NCBI GenBank assembly: GCA_951812305.1 | Contig: CATOSB010000002.1 | Coordinates: 1,240,001-1,304,000 of the forward strand | Reading direction: 5' to 3' | Length of the DNA stretch: 64,000 nt | From: an uncultured Paracoccaceae bacterium | Lineage (GTDB): Bacteria > Pseudomonadota > Alphaproteobacteria > Rhodobacterales > Rhodobacteraceae | Part shown: in pieces, positions 1-8,269 of the stretch | How the letters are laid out: each line of letters begins with the position of its first letter | How positions within the stretch are numbered: the stretch's first letter is position 1 | The notes under the pieces: model-generated | Databases searched by the model: none | What the model saw: the letters and a program-made list of their open reading frames with translations, nothing else | What the model was told of the DNA's origin: nothing | Made by a program: the position numbers and the translations under genes

Positions 1-1
1 G

Positions 2-643
2 CGCCTCGGCGCTTTTGACGTGCTGATCGGCATTAACCTGCTGCGCGAAGGCCTCGACATCCCCGAATGCGGGCTGGTTGCGATTTTGGACGCCGACAAG
101 GAAGGCTTCCTGCGTTCTGAAACCTCGCTGGTTCAGACTATCGGCCGCGCCGCGCGCAACGCCGACGGCCGCGTCATCATGTATGCCGACCGCATCACTG
201 GCTCGATGGAACGCGCGCTGAAAGAAACCGACCGCCGCCGCGCCAAACAGATCGCCTATAACGAAGAACACGGCATCACCCCCGCCACGGTGAAAAAGAA
301 CGTCGAGGATGTGCTGTCCGGCCTTTACAAAGGCGACACCGACCAGTCCCGTGTCACCGCCAAAATCGACCCCGCCATTTCCGGCGGCAACCTGCAAACC
401 GTGTTGGAGGGCCTGCGCACCGACATGCGCAAGGCCGCCGAGAATCTCGAATTCGAAGAAGCCGCCCGCCTGCGCGATGAGGTCAAACGGCTGGAGGCCG
501 TCGACCTCGCCATCCACGACGACCCCATGGCCCGGCAATACGCCGTCGAGAAGGCGTCAGAGGCGGCGGTGAAGTCCCGCGGGCGCAGCACGGCCGGGAA
601 GGCCGGGCAGAGGGGTGGGAATGTGAAGCGGCGGGGGAGGTGA
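2..643 (+). CDS. uvrB: UvrB, excinuclease ABC subunit B (3' end only)
   Basis: This is the C-terminal part of the nucleotide-excision-repair helicase UvrB; the 5' part lies before the window. The frame is open from base 2 and begins in helicase domain 2 ([13 protein letters not shown]), followed by helicase motif VI (QTIGRAARN). Near the end is a UVR domain ([17 protein letters not shown]) of the kind that binds UvrC, then a basic Arg/Gly-rich tail. About 213 residues are visible of a family length near 670-730. A weak AT-rich hairpin followed by a T-rich run at about 685-705 could be its terminator. Identification is secure from the motifs. Confidence 0.96.
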   Translation, partial: RLGAFDVLIGINLLREGLDIPECGLVAILDADKEGFLRSETSLVQTIGRAARNADGRVIMYADRITGSMERALKETDRRRAKQIAYNEEHGITPATVKKNVEDVLSGLYKGDTDQSRVTAKIDPAISGGNLQTVLEGLRTDMRKAAENLEFEEAARLRDEVKRLEAVDLAIHDDPMARQYAVEKASEAAVKSRGRSTAGKAGQRGGNVKRRGR

Positions 644-705
644 CATCGCGTCCGAAACAACATCGGAAACCAGCATTTGTATAATTCAGAATATCCGAAT
701 TTTAT

Positions 706-877
706 TTAACTGCCGAGCTTTAAGCGATCAAGTTGGGCGAGCCAGCGAACAAACGATAATCCTTGGGAAATCAATAATATAGCAATTTCTTCCGACGGCT
801 GGCTTGGTTCCTCAGCGCCTTCTTCGTGCCGGTAGAAGTGAGCGGCATTTATCCAACTTTTGAATGCTTCCAGAATC
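706..877 (-). pseudogene. 3' fragment of IS-disrupted 294-aa hypothetical gene
   Basis: This is the last piece of a minus-strand gene whose other pieces are at 4013-4374 and 5565-5925. It encodes ILEAFKSWINAAHFYRHEEG and on to a stop at 706-708. The IS66 element at 878-2477 cuts it, with the 8-bp duplication CCAGAATC at 870-877 and 2478-2485. The family is not recognised. Confidence 0.8.
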
Positions 878-2477
878 GTAACTCCCAAGCACCCCCCACG
901 TTTGAGTGTTATTGTCAGTTTTATGGTGAGTCGAATTTGCCATTTTGCGCGTGTTTTTTTCTTTCTTGTCTGAATTCTGTGGCGCCGGGTTGATTTCTCT
1001 GAATCAGTGGTGGGATGGATCAGGTTGCCGCCCTTGAACAACTTCTCGCCACGGCTCTGCGTCGGATCGCTGAGCTTGAAGCTGCGTTGGCGAGCATGGC
1101 GGAAGAGATCACGGACCTGCGCCGACAGTTGGCCAAGAACAGCAGCAATAGCAGCAAGCCCCCTTCAAGTGATGGCCTGAAGAAGCCAGCCCCGCGCAGC
1201 CTGCGTGGCAAATCCGGAAAGAAAAGTGGCGGCCAAGTTGGCCACCGGGGCGACACCCTGCGCCAGACGTCAACACCCGACTTTGTCGAACGGCATGAGG
1301 CGACGCATTGCAGCGCCTGTCAGAGCGCCCTGACGGCGGAGATGGTGAAAGGGATCGAGAAGCGTCAGGTGTTCGACTTGCCTGCGCCACGCCTGGAGGT
1401 CACCGAGCATCAGGCGGCGGTTTATTGTTGCGACCATTGTCGAGCCACGACGACGGCTGGCTTTCCCGATGGCGTGGCCGCGCATGTGCAATATGGCACG
1501 CGCATGCGGGCAGTGGCGGTCTATTGCAATGTTCAGCAGCTGATACCCGAGGATCGGGTCTGCCAGCTTATGCGCGACCTGTTTGGGGCCACCAGCTTGT
1601 GCGCGGCCAGCGTGACCAACTGGACGCGCGGCGCGGCAAATAAGATGGGTGTCGTGGTTGAACACATTCTCGCCCGGCTTGCCGAAGGCGGCGTTCGGCA
1701 TCTGGACGAGACCGGACTTCGTGTTGCCGGCAAGCTGCACTGGCTGCACACGATCTGCGATACCGCCTTCACCCATTACCGCATCAGCGCCAAACGCGGT
1801 GCTGTTCCAACCTTCCTGACCGGCGGGACGATCATTCATGATCACTGGAAACCCTACTACGCCCATATGAGCGGAGTGGACGCCCACGCCCTCTGCGGGG
1901 CGCATCACTTGCGCGAACTCAAGGCCATCGAAGAGATCGAAAAAGAGCCTTGGGCGACGGAGATGAGCGCAGTGCTTCATAGCGCCAATCAGCTCAGATG
2001 CGCGGCTCAGGATCAAGGCGAGACCGAACTCCCGGAACTGGTTCGCCAGGGTATAGTCACCAGATACATGGCGATCCTCGCCAAGGGGCTCGCCTTCCAC
2101 GAACGCCAGCCCCCGCTGGCCAAAAGCCCCGGCACCCGCGGCCGAAAAGCCAGGCGGCCAGGCCACAACCTGCTCCTCCGCCTGCGTGACTACCGCGATG
2201 ACGTTTTGCGATTCATCGCCGACTTCGCGGTCCCATTCACAAACAATCAGGCCGAACAGGACCTGCGCATGATGAAGCTGCGCATGAAAATCTCGGGCAC
2301 CTTCCGCACCCTCGAGGGCGCGCGGGTCTTCGCCGACATCAGGTCCGTCATCTCGACGGCCAGAAAACACCGGTTCAACATCCTGGAAATCCTGACCCTG
2401 TCACCACCTCAGATCATCGCACGGCTCTGACGGAACAAAACCCCGCAACCCTATCGGACAGGGTGCTTGGGAGTTAC
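878..2477 (+). mobile_element. IS66-family element, copy 1 (1600 bp)
   Basis: The ends are GTAACTCCCAAGCACCC and its inverted copy, and the direct repeat CCAGAATC flanks them exactly (870-877 and 2478-2485). An 8-bp duplication is the IS66 hallmark. Only one transposase gene (TnpC type) is carried, as in the tnpC-only subgroup of the family. The insertion splits the gene ending at 706. Near-identical copies lie at 16954-18554, 30661-32260 and 35824-37423, with a disrupted one at 35284-39690. Confidence 0.95.
1015..2430 (+). CDS. tnpC: IS66-family transposase TnpC
   Basis: This 471-aa DDE transposase moves the surrounding IS66 element. It opens with a heptad-rich coiled coil (about residues 5-40) and an Asn/Ser-rich linker (KNSSNSSKPPSSDG). 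A Cys-pair zinc-binding region follows (CSACQS, then CCDHC), then a catalytic core with HLDETGLR, HDHWKPY and NNQAEQDLRMMK supplying candidate D, D and E residues. The start ATG lies 137 bp inside the left end and the stop 47 bp before the right end. It shares the HERQPP variant with the copy at 35871-37286, whereas the others read HERRPP. Confidence 0.95.
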   Translation: MDQVAALEQLLATALRRIAELEAALASMAEEITDLRRQLAKNSSNSSKPPSSDGLKKPAPRSLRGKSGKKSGGQVGHRGDTLRQTSTPDFVERHEATHCSACQSALTAEMVKGIEKRQVFDLPAPRLEVTEHQAAVYCCDHCRATTTAGFPDGVAAHVQYGTRMRAVAVYCNVQQLIPEDRVCQLMRDLFGATSLCAASVTNWTRGAANKMGVVVEHILARLAEGGVRHLDETGLRVAGKLHWLHTICDTAFTHYRISAKRGAVPTFLTGGTIIHDHWKPYYAHMSGVDAHALCGAHHLRELKAIEEIEKEPWATEMSAVLHSANQLRCAAQDQGETELPELVRQGIVTRYMAILAKGLAFHERQPPLAKSPGTRGRKARRPGHNLLLRLRDYRDDVLRFIADFAVPFTNNQAEQDLRMMKLRMKISGTFRTLEGARVFADIRSVISTARKHRFNILEILTLSPPQIIARL

Positions 2478-2511
2478 CCAGAATCTTACTAACCTGAGTT
2501 CTGGATAAGCG

Positions 2512-3405
2512 CTATATCTGGTATTCGACCTGCCTGATTGTTTCCGGCACGGTTATGGGTCCCATTTTAACTTTGGTTTTCCCGAGCATATAGGCTGCGA
2601 CACACGAGATGAGGTGTACGAATGCGTTGGCAGGCGATCTGTGTCGAGTGTGTTCCAGTCCCATGCTGGTTTTCAACTTATCGAACAGAGTTTCGATGAT
2701 GAACCGCCTTCGCAACAGGATTTTGTTCAGGATTGGCAGGAGATAGTTTTTCATGTTGCGGCGAATGCCGGTGACGAGGTGGAGCCCACGCTGCCAGAGC
2801 CGTTGGAAGAGGGATTTGGAGATATAGCCCTTATCAGCAAATATTTTGCCTTCGAGGCCCGCGATCATGGCTTCAAACGGCTTTCGATCATCGACATTAC
2901 CTGCCGTGATTTTGACGGCCATGATCTCCCCCTTGTTGTTGATGATTAGATGCAGTTTGAAGCCAAAGAACCAGCCCATTGTGCTGCGACCGCGCTTTGC
3001 CAGCCCCTTGAAGACCTTGTTTCGATTAATGCGGGCATTGTGGCAGACCGCGAGCTTAGTGCTGTCGGCAAAATAGACGCCGGTTTTTTCACCGCTGAAG
3101 CAGTGCAGCAGTATGCAAAACGGCACCATTAATCTTGGCATGAGGCTGACAAACCGACCATAGCTCGGGAGGGTGCCAAAGCAGTCACGGTATTTCTGCT
3201 CAACGCCATAAATCCAATAATGTTTGAAGTCCTTGAACGGCGACAAGTGAAACAAGACCATGATGAACAGGCTCTCCCCCAGGGTCAGCTTGCCGGCGCG
3301 AAGCCTCTGACGACCCGAGGGGATCAACCGGTGGCGCTCCCAGTCCTCGTAGGTTTTTGCAAAATCATCGAGACAGACAAAAAGTGCGGTGTTAGTGATC
3401 GACAT
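2512..3405 (-). CDS. IS982-family transposase
   Basis: This 297-aa DDE transposase shows [18 protein letters not shown] and [13 protein letters not shown], which supply plausible D, D and E catalytic residues. The central [17 protein letters not shown] stretch is characteristic of IS982-family enzymes. The start at 3405 (MSITNTALF) is preferred; a longer reading from 3447 would add 14 residues that overlap the intergenic region shared with the passenger gene. It is transcribed divergently from the passenger. It differs from the 54.9-kb copy by at least RAGKLT versus RSGKLT and AGLEGK versus AGPEGK. Confidence 0.9.
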   Translation of the reverse strand: MSITNTALFVCLDDFAKTYEDWERHRLIPSGRQRLRAGKLTLGESLFIMVLFHLSPFKDFKHYWIYGVEQKYRDCFGTLPSYGRFVSLMPRLMVPFCILLHCFSGEKTGVYFADSTKLAVCHNARINRNKVFKGLAKRGRSTMGWFFGFKLHLIINNKGEIMAVKITAGNVDDRKPFEAMIAGLEGKIFADKGYISKSLFQRLWQRGLHLVTGIRRNMKNYLLPILNKILLRRRFIIETLFDKLKTSMGLEHTRHRSPANAFVHLISCVAAYMLGKTKVKMGPITVPETIRQVEYQI

Positions 3406-3533
3406 GAGTGGCGGTCCATATTGTGTCGCTTTTGAACCTTGAATCATGGGGCAACGTACCTGGAAACCCCTCTCACCCCATACTAATCACGGGGGCATTC
3501 AGGCTGGTCAACACGGGGCAAAAGGTGCGCGCC

Positions 3534-3974
3534 ATGGAGAACAACTTCCCAATCAACGAAGATCTCGCTTATGAGAAGATCCGGGACCTCATGTTCGACA
3601 TGATGGAAGAGGACCCCAACCGTCTCTACGCCCTCACGGATAAGCTCAATGAACTGGCTGCGCTCCCTAAAAGAACCATGACACTTGTGCTCGATCTGAT
3701 GGCCGCCACTCCCTTTCAGGTGATCATCCCGAAACACGTACGGAAAAATGACCCTGATACATTCAAAGCAGATCACGAAACCGTTTCAAATGTTCTATTT
3801 CTTGGAGAGTTTGGCGGAATTGCCGTTGAACTGGAGCCAAATGAGGCTTTGAGAGAACCGAGGATCATTTCCATAACAATGGTGGAAATCCCTCATCGCA
3901 ACCCTCTGCGAAAAAGGGTCAACGAGTATCGTAAAAAACGAATCAAAAAACTACGAAAAAATTCTGTCGAGTAG
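3534..3974 (+). CDS. Passenger gene of the IS982-family element, unknown function
   Basis: This 146-aa protein starts MENNFPINEDLAYEK and ends in a very basic tail (RKKRIKKLRK). I do not recognise the family. ATG at 3534 is chosen because AAAGGTG sits a suitable distance upstream; the frame stays open back to a GTG at 3408, next to the transposase start. Between the acidic N-terminal half and the basic tail lies a hydrophobic stretch with LGEFGGIAVELEP. The gene ends 38 bp before the right inverted repeat, so it travels with the element. The copy at 55926-56366 differs by one residue (Leu here, Phe there). The same sequence is fused to an eCIS gene at 8942-9382. Confidence 0.7.
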   Translation: MENNFPINEDLAYEKIRDLMFDMMEEDPNRLYALTDKLNELAALPKRTMTLVLDLMAATPFQVIIPKHVRKNDPDTFKADHETVSNVLFLGEFGGIAVELEPNEALREPRIISITMVEIPHRNPLRKRVNEYRKKRIKKLRKNSVE

Positions 3975-4012
3975 TGCACTGGTGACGCCAACGTCTTATC
4001 CAGAATCGGGGT

Positions 4013-4374
4013 TTACTACAGACAGCCATCATAGTTGGATGATCACGGTAAAGTAATTGCAAGTCCCTCCCAATCAAATTTGCGGCTGAACGCGCGTCCA
4101 ATCTTGGCACTTGGTACATCAACTTGAACAGATTTTCGTTGGAACCGAATGATGCGCGAATCGCGTTACGATAGTCAGCTGGATTTTGCAGAAGATACTG
4201 GTCAATTGCCTCAACGGACTCAGCCGTCGCGGCATATCGTGGGTCGGCCAGTATTGAAATCGCTGAATGTTTGTTTGCTCCGAAAGCGCCATCAACGAGT
4301 GGATGTGCTCCGCCAAATTCGTCAATTTCATAGGCGAGTTTTTCCTCGATGAATATTCTTTGGACGGCCGCAAT
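4013..4374 (-). pseudogene. Middle fragment of IS-disrupted 294-aa hypothetical gene
   Basis: This middle piece encodes VQRIFIEEKLAYEIDEFGG through to LLYRDHPTMMAVC. The IS4 element starting at 4375 (10-bp duplication CGGCCGCAAT) bounds it on the 5' side and the IS982-family element ending at 4012 on the 3' side. Removing each element together with one duplication joins it in frame with the pieces at 5565-5925 and 706-877. Confidence 0.8.
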
Positions 4375-5564
4375 CTTACCACCCTTCAATTTAGCCAGAC
4401 ATCCCAGAGCTTGGGGATTTTGGCATAACCTGCGAGGCATCGTCGGATAGCACGAAGGCCTGTCTTGAAGAGAGAGCATAAGGACCTTCGGGCTTTTCGA
4501 ATCCCCTTTTTTCGCCGCGTATTGCGACGTGGTGCTCTTCGTTTGCTCCGGTTGAAACAGCCCAGTACATGGCGATTGCCAGCACCAAAATGAGGCGGGC
4601 CAATCGATCCGGCTTTTTGATCTGGCTTTGAGTAATTTCAAAGCCCCGGGTTTTGAAGTCGGAGAACATGGCTTCAATTCCCCAACGCATTCCATAATCG
4701 AGCACCTTGTACTCGGACGGTGCTGCATTCATGGCAATAATCCAAGGCTCTTTGTGCCCCTCTTCGTGAAGCACTCCAATGTTGCTAAAGACGCCCGTTC
4801 CGTAAAGCTCAGCGTTTACAAGCCCTTCGGGCATCAGTTGGGCAATTTCGCGCGTCATCATCTCGCCACCCTGATGTTGCAGTGTGATATTTCCCTTCAT
4901 GCGCAGCCGGTAGTCCCATCCAGCCTCCTGGCACCATGCGACCAATCGGGCGGTTCCATAAAACCGATCTCCCGCCAGCAACACACGCGCATCCGCCGGG
5001 AGCCATGGGCGGACTGCTTCCAAAAGCTCATGTTGCACGCGCCATCCAATCGGCCCTTTGGTCTGGCGTACACGCCAGGCGACCGGGAGGGCCCGATCCC
5101 GCATCCGCACCGATAACATCAAAACCTCATGCCCTTCGTTGAGCTTGCTTTGATCAAGGGCCACCACAATCGTTTCTCCGGCCTCACACTGGCGGCGGAA
5201 AATTTCACCAACATAGGCCTGCATGATCTCATCAGTATCGATGTGAGGATTGCCCAGAACCCGCGAAATGTATTGATAGCGGTGGTCCACAGAGCCGATA
5301 TCGCGGGGCAGAGCAGCCGCATTTTCCATCAGATTGACGCTGCGCGTGTTCAAAATCACGCTTGCTATGATGCACAATCCCTCCCGGCGCGACTTGTGAT
5401 ACCCGAGCAAGCGGTCCTGAAAATCCGCCTCAACCTTCGAATAAAGCTCTGAAAAACAAACATTTCCCAACAAACCAGCCTCCAATATCAGCAGTGGAGA
5501 CTCCTTGAATCACACAGATCAGACAAACGTCAAATCAGATCCGGAAATTTTGAAGGGTGGTAAG
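4375..5564 (-). mobile_element. IS4-family element, copy 1 (1190 bp)
   Basis: The ends are CTTACCACCCTTCAA and its inverted form TTGAAGGGTGGTAAG. A 10-bp direct repeat CGGCCGCAAT flanks the element (4365-4374 and 5565-5574). One transposase gene fills it. Further copies lie at 37432-38621, 53674-54863 and from 63527 to the window end. It splits the gene that starts at 5925. Confidence 0.93.
4391..5485 (-). CDS. IS4-family transposase
   Basis: This 364-aa DDE transposase has VALDQSK and LAGDRFYG as the first two catalytic Asp regions. YGMRWGIEAMFSDFK fits the IS4 signature Y-(2)-R-(3)-E-(6)-K. It begins with ATG at 5485, 79 bp inside the element end. The three full copies in the window read the same at protein level, which points to very recent spread. 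Confidence 0.93.
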   Translation of the reverse strand: MEAGLLGNVCFSELYSKVEADFQDRLLGYHKSRREGLCIIASVILNTRSVNLMENAAALPRDIGSVDHRYQYISRVLGNPHIDTDEIMQAYVGEIFRRQCEAGETIVVALDQSKLNEGHEVLMLSVRMRDRALPVAWRVRQTKGPIGWRVQHELLEAVRPWLPADARVLLAGDRFYGTARLVAWCQEAGWDYRLRMKGNITLQHQGGEMMTREIAQLMPEGLVNAELYGTGVFSNIGVLHEEGHKEPWIIAMNAAPSEYKVLDYGMRWGIEAMFSDFKTRGFEITQSQIKKPDRLARLILVLAIAMYWAVSTGANEEHHVAIRGEKRGFEKPEGPYALSSRQAFVLSDDASQVMPKSPSSGMSG

Positions 5565-5925
5565 CGGCCGCAATAAACAAACTTGCGTCCTTTCCAAATG
5601 TATTGTTCAGCTCGTTCGAGAGGACGGTAATAGTGTCCAGCAACTCCACATTTGTTACTCGGTTAAAATACCAAGACCAAATCGGATAGTAACCTCCACT
5701 CGCTGACTTGGATGCGAACCTAATTCCTAGTTCATTCTCAATCGCGTCTTGCGCGCGACCGTTGTAGTCCGGAGAACGATGTCCATGACGATCAGACTTA
5801 GCGTCTGGAAATGTTCTTTCGGCCAACTTCGACAAGCGAAACCTTGCCTTCTTGCTGTCTTTTTGAAGGGCGTCACCCGAAAGATAGACATGAGAAAACC
5901 GCTTACCTTTTTCTTCGACAGTCAT
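5565..5925 (-). pseudogene. 5' fragment of IS-disrupted 294-aa hypothetical gene
   Basis: This piece holds the start of a minus-strand gene (MTVEEKGKRFSHVYLSGDAL) that originally ran from 5925 to 706. Removing IS4 (4375-5564), the IS982-family element (2492-4012) and IS66 (878-2477), each with one duplication, gives 885 bp. That is 294 codons plus stop with no frameshift. The product is soluble, without a signal peptide or membrane segment. I do not recognise the family. A C-terminal all-helical, HEPN-like segment around WINAAHFYRHEE is only a guess. The distal part is now separated from the start, so the gene is non-functional. Confidence 0.8.
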
Positions 5926-6548
5926 CGCTTACACCATTTCCAAAATTTTCCCGAAACTACGACAATTGTCAAAAAGCAACTAGTCGATAAGACCTCAAGG
6001 GCAACTCTGATAATTTTTTAGTTGACGCTTTGGTCTTTTTGCCGGGTTAACAGCGCGCAGCGCCCCGGCCATCCATTGCCCGGAAGGGCATTGTGCAGAA
6101 ATGTCCCGAGAGGGACCTGCCCGTCCCGCCTCTCGCACATTGCAAAGCAATGTGTTGCCCGCAGCGCATTGGGCAAGCCCAATGCGCGAGAGGCGGGCTG
6201 GCGATTTCTTAAGGCTGGGTGGCAGCCATCGATCTTGGATGCGACACTCAGGATAAAGCTGCGAGCTTTCAGCGCCCCATCGCCACCCCACGGGCACCCG
6301 CTGGCCGCCACACCCGTCGCGCCTCAGCCAAGCGCAGCCCCGGACCTGATCCGGGACCTCCTAAAGACCCTGTTCACCTTCCCTAACAATCGCCCACCGA
6401 ACGCCCTGTTAACCCGCCCCGAAAACCGACATCGCACCGACGCAATACCAACGTGATACCGACGCAATACAGCACGGCCATTACCCAGCAAAATAAGGAA
6501 TTAACCCCCGATTCGCGGCAACCTCACGGACGCATTGGCAACCTTTCG
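5926..6548. other. Intergenic region rich in inverted repeats
   Basis: No convincing gene is seen in these 623 bases; the open frames here have compositions typical of shadows. The region contains hairpins GCCCGGAAGGGC (about 6078-6089) and GTCCCGAGAGGGAC (about 6104-6117), the three-way structure at 6125-6197, and a palindromic CCGGACCTGATCCGG (about 6340-6354). It separates the disrupted gene at 5925 from the universal-stress-protein genes. Confidence 0.6.
6125..6197. repeat. Three-way-junction inverted repeat
   Basis: An outer stem CCCGCCTCTCGC (6125-6136) pairs with GCGAGAGGCGGG (6186-6197). It encloses two perfect hairpins: ACATTGC/GCAATGT (6137-6153) and GCGCATTGGGC/GCCCAATGCGC (6164-6187). 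It could be a REP-like dispersed repeat, a structured RNA or an mRNA end. The sequence alone does not decide. Confidence 0.6.
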
Positions 6549-6956
6549 TTAACGCACCACATGCACATGGCACGTTGCATGCCGCACCACCCGCGCTGCC
6601 GTGGATCCAAGCAGATAGTCCGCAAGTCCCGGCCTGTGCGAGGCAATGACGATGCAGTCGACGCCGTTGCTTTCGCCATAATCCAGAATGGCATTCGCCG
6701 GATGCCCCTGCACCGACACGCCCTCGCAATTGTCATGCTTGGCCGCCGCCTTTGCCACAAGTTCTTGAGATGCCTCGACATTCTGGTGCATCAGGGCATC
6801 GGGGATCTGCGCGGCGGCATAGTGCGGAATGATCTCTGCGACATTCATCACGTTGATCTTTCCACCGTCGTTTAGCAAAGTTTGTGCCACGGACATCGCC
6901 TTTTGCTGAAAGGGATTATGGTCCGGCGCGATGGGAAGAAGGATGTGATCAAACAT
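6549..6956 (-). CDS. Universal stress protein (UspA family)
   Basis: This 135-aa single-domain Usp begins MFDHILLPIAPDHN and has an ATP-type end signature (GVDCIVIASHRPGLADYLLGSTAARVVRHA). Start 6956 is chosen because an AGGAGG ribosome-binding site lies just upstream and homologous starts use MFDHILLP. A near-perfect -10 box (TATAAT, complement of 6973-6978) and an FNR-type box at 7006-7019 lie upstream, so expression is probably induced under low oxygen. A clear paralogue follows at 7041-7448. Confidence 0.92.
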   Translation of the reverse strand: MFDHILLPIAPDHNPFQQKAMSVAQTLLNDGGKINVMNVAEIIPHYAAAQIPDALMHQNVEASQELVAKAAAKHDNCEGVSVQGHPANAILDYGESNGVDCIVIASHRPGLADYLLGSTAARVVRHATCHVHVVR

Positions 6957-7005
6957 GTGAACCTCCTTTGCCATTATAGCTTAGCAAAGGTTGCACTCGC
7001 TTGCC

Positions 7006-7019
7006 TTGATCTACATCAA
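7006..7019 (-). promoter_or_regulatory. FNR-type box upstream of first usp gene
   Basis: TTGATCTACATCAA is a perfect match to the FNR/FnrL consensus TTGAT-N4-ATCAA. Its centre is about 46 bp upstream of the start site predicted from the TATAAT box at 6973-6978, close to a class II activator position. Regulation by an FnrL-like protein is inferred. Confidence 0.75.
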
Positions 7020-7040
7020 GTCCCTAGAATTAAACGGAAA

Positions 7041-7448
7041 TCATCGCACCACATGCACATGGCACTGCGCGTGCCGAACCACGCGTGCCGCCGTTGACCC
7101 GATCAGGAAATCCGCCACGCCGGGTTTATGCGATGCAATCACGATGCAATCCACGTCATGTTCCTCGGCAAAACTCAGGATTGAATTCGCCGCGTGGCCA
7201 TACACGACTTCGGCCTTGCATTTGGGGTAAATCGCCGCGAACTCTTCCACCAGGTTCTTGGTTTCATCGATCTTTTCGGCCCGCGCCTCTACCGGCAGAT
7301 AGGCGTCGACATATGTCGGGATGACCTCCACGACGCTCAGGATCGTGATCTTCCCGGTCTCGGACACCAGCGACTGCGCGATCTGCATGGCGGACCCTTT
7401 TTCCGGGTTGTGATCCAACGCAATGGGCAAGAGTATGTGATCAAACAT
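7041..7448 (-). CDS. Universal stress protein (UspA family), paralogue
   Basis: This 135-aa Usp is closely similar to its neighbour (MFDHILLPIALDHN at the start, DCIVIASHKPGVADFLIGSTAARVVRHA at the end). ATG at 7448 has GAGGAGG upstream. Each gene has its own promoter and FNR-type box, so the pair arose by tandem duplication including the control region rather than forming one operon. The intervening 84 bp hold the first gene's promoter. Confidence 0.92.
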   Translation of the reverse strand: MFDHILLPIALDHNPEKGSAMQIAQSLVSETGKITILSVVEVIPTYVDAYLPVEARAEKIDETKNLVEEFAAIYPKCKAEVVYGHAANSILSFAEEHDVDCIVIASHKPGVADFLIGSTAARVVRHAQCHVHVVR

Positions 7449-7502
7449 GGACGAAACCTCCTCTTTCCCGGTCACTATAGCGCGCGGTCCGGTCACGTCA
7501 CC

Positions 7503-7516
7503 TTGATGCAGGTCAA
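7503..7516 (-). promoter_or_regulatory. FNR-type box upstream of second usp gene
   Basis: TTGATGCAGGTCAA matches the FNR consensus with one mismatch. Its centre is about 42 bp upstream of the start predicted from a TATAGT -10 box (complement of 7474-7479), the usual class II activator spacing. Confidence 0.7.
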
Positions 7517-7558
7517 TCCTGGGCTTTCCAAATGAATTCGGACGTTTACACTGACACC

Positions 7559-7990
7559 ATGCGCGCGATCCTCTCCCTGTTGCTCCTCTCACCCCCGGCC
7601 GTCGCGTGGGAATTCACATCAGATCCGATCTGCACGATCTGGCACTCTGAACCATCCGCCGAAATGGTTGTCACCTTCGATCCACGCCACGAAAAGCCTT
7701 ATGCTATCACGGTTGAACTCACGACCGGCCAGTGGCCGGGTGGAGAGCCATTTTCCATTCGTTTTGAAGGACTTCGCACATTCACGATTTCAACCAACCT
7801 GCATGAATTGTCCGATGACCGCCGCACCGTCCGCGCCGCTGACACAGGGTTTGATAACGTTTTGGACGGGTTAAAATTCAACCTGCTGGCGACCTCGTTC
7901 ATCGGTGTGGAATCCGCCACCACCGATCTGACCGGCGCGGCGAGCGTGGTGCAAAGGTTTCGTGATTGTACGGTTATGGGCCTGAGCTGA
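7559..7990 (+). CDS. Small exported protein of unknown function
   Basis: This 143-aa protein has a short signal peptide (MRAILSLLLLSPPAVA, then WEF). Mature residues include a Cys pair (PICTIWH near the start and RDCTVMG at the end) that could form a disulfide. Start 7559 is preferred over 7532 because it gives a proper signal peptide; no strong ribosome-binding site is visible for either. It diverges from the second usp gene. The family is not recognised. Confidence 0.65.
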   Translation: MRAILSLLLLSPPAVAWEFTSDPICTIWHSEPSAEMVVTFDPRHEKPYAITVELTTGQWPGGEPFSIRFEGLRTFTISTNLHELSDDRRTVRAADTGFDNVLDGLKFNLLATSFIGVESATTDLTGAASVVQRFRDCTVMGLS

Positions 7991-7993
7991 CGG

Positions 7994-8269
7994 CTATATC
8001 CTGCCGCAGCGTTTCTGCATTTTGTTCAACGACGTCTGATAATCCCACTTGTGGCTGTTCTTAAGCGTGTTTTTCTGGCGCTTGATGCATAATGTCAGAT
8101 CGTCGGCGTGGCCATCGACCGCCTCCATCGCGTCAATCGCGGTTGCAACCGCCAAAGCAGCAAAAGATGACGTGAAAACAACGAAGTCGACCGTAGCCGT
8201 GCCGCGTTCGTCGGCGCAAAACTGCGCCAATCTCTCGCGAAGTCCGAATGTCGCGTATTTGATATCCAT
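7994..8269 (-). CDS. Small membrane protein, Flp/Tad pilin-like
   Basis: This 91-aa protein has a hydrophobic segment after a charged N-terminus (ERGTATVDFVVFTSSFAALAVATAIDAM). The arrangement resembles the short Flp/TadE-type pilin-like proteins of alphaproteobacteria, which start with a DERG-x-x-x-VDF motif before the membrane helix. The C-terminal part is polar and basic. ATG at 8269 is preferred to upstream alternatives. It converges on the exported-protein gene. The pilin assignment is tentative. Confidence 0.55.
   Translation of the reverse strand: MDIKYATFGLRERLAQFCADERGTATVDFVVFTSSFAALAVATAIDAMEAVDGHADDLTLCIKRQKNTLKNSHKWDYQTSLNKMQKRCGRI

Larger units (their letters stand above)
2492..4012 (-). 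mobile_element. IS982-family element with passenger gene, copy 1 (1521 bp)
   Basis: The terminal inverted repeats are ACCTGAGTTCTGGATAAG and ACCCCGATTCTGGATAAG, and a 6-bp direct repeat TTACTA flanks the element (2486-2491 and 4013-4018). It carries an IS982-family transposase on the minus strand and, diverging from it, a 146-codon passenger gene on the plus strand. IS982-family elements are usually about 1 kb with a transposase only, so 1521 bp with a passenger is unusual. An equal-length copy lies at 54884-56404, and the right-hand part recurs at 8904-9478. It sits inside the 706-5925 gene. Confidence 0.88.

Noticed and set aside
1270..2370. Long 366-codon open frame antisense to tnpC, repeated in every IS66 copy
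   Set aside because: It is a high-GC shadow frame of the transposase, and its product has no recognisable motif. Repetition only follows from the IS copies.
3408..3974. Passenger ORF starting at GTG 3408 (188 codons)
   Set aside because: The first 42 codons lie in the shared upstream region next to the transposase start. ATG 3534 has a proper ribosome-binding site and starts the conserved protein.
6022..6456. 144-codon open frame in the intergenic repeats
   Set aside because: It runs through inverted repeats on both strands, with Pro/Arg-rich composition and no start signals.
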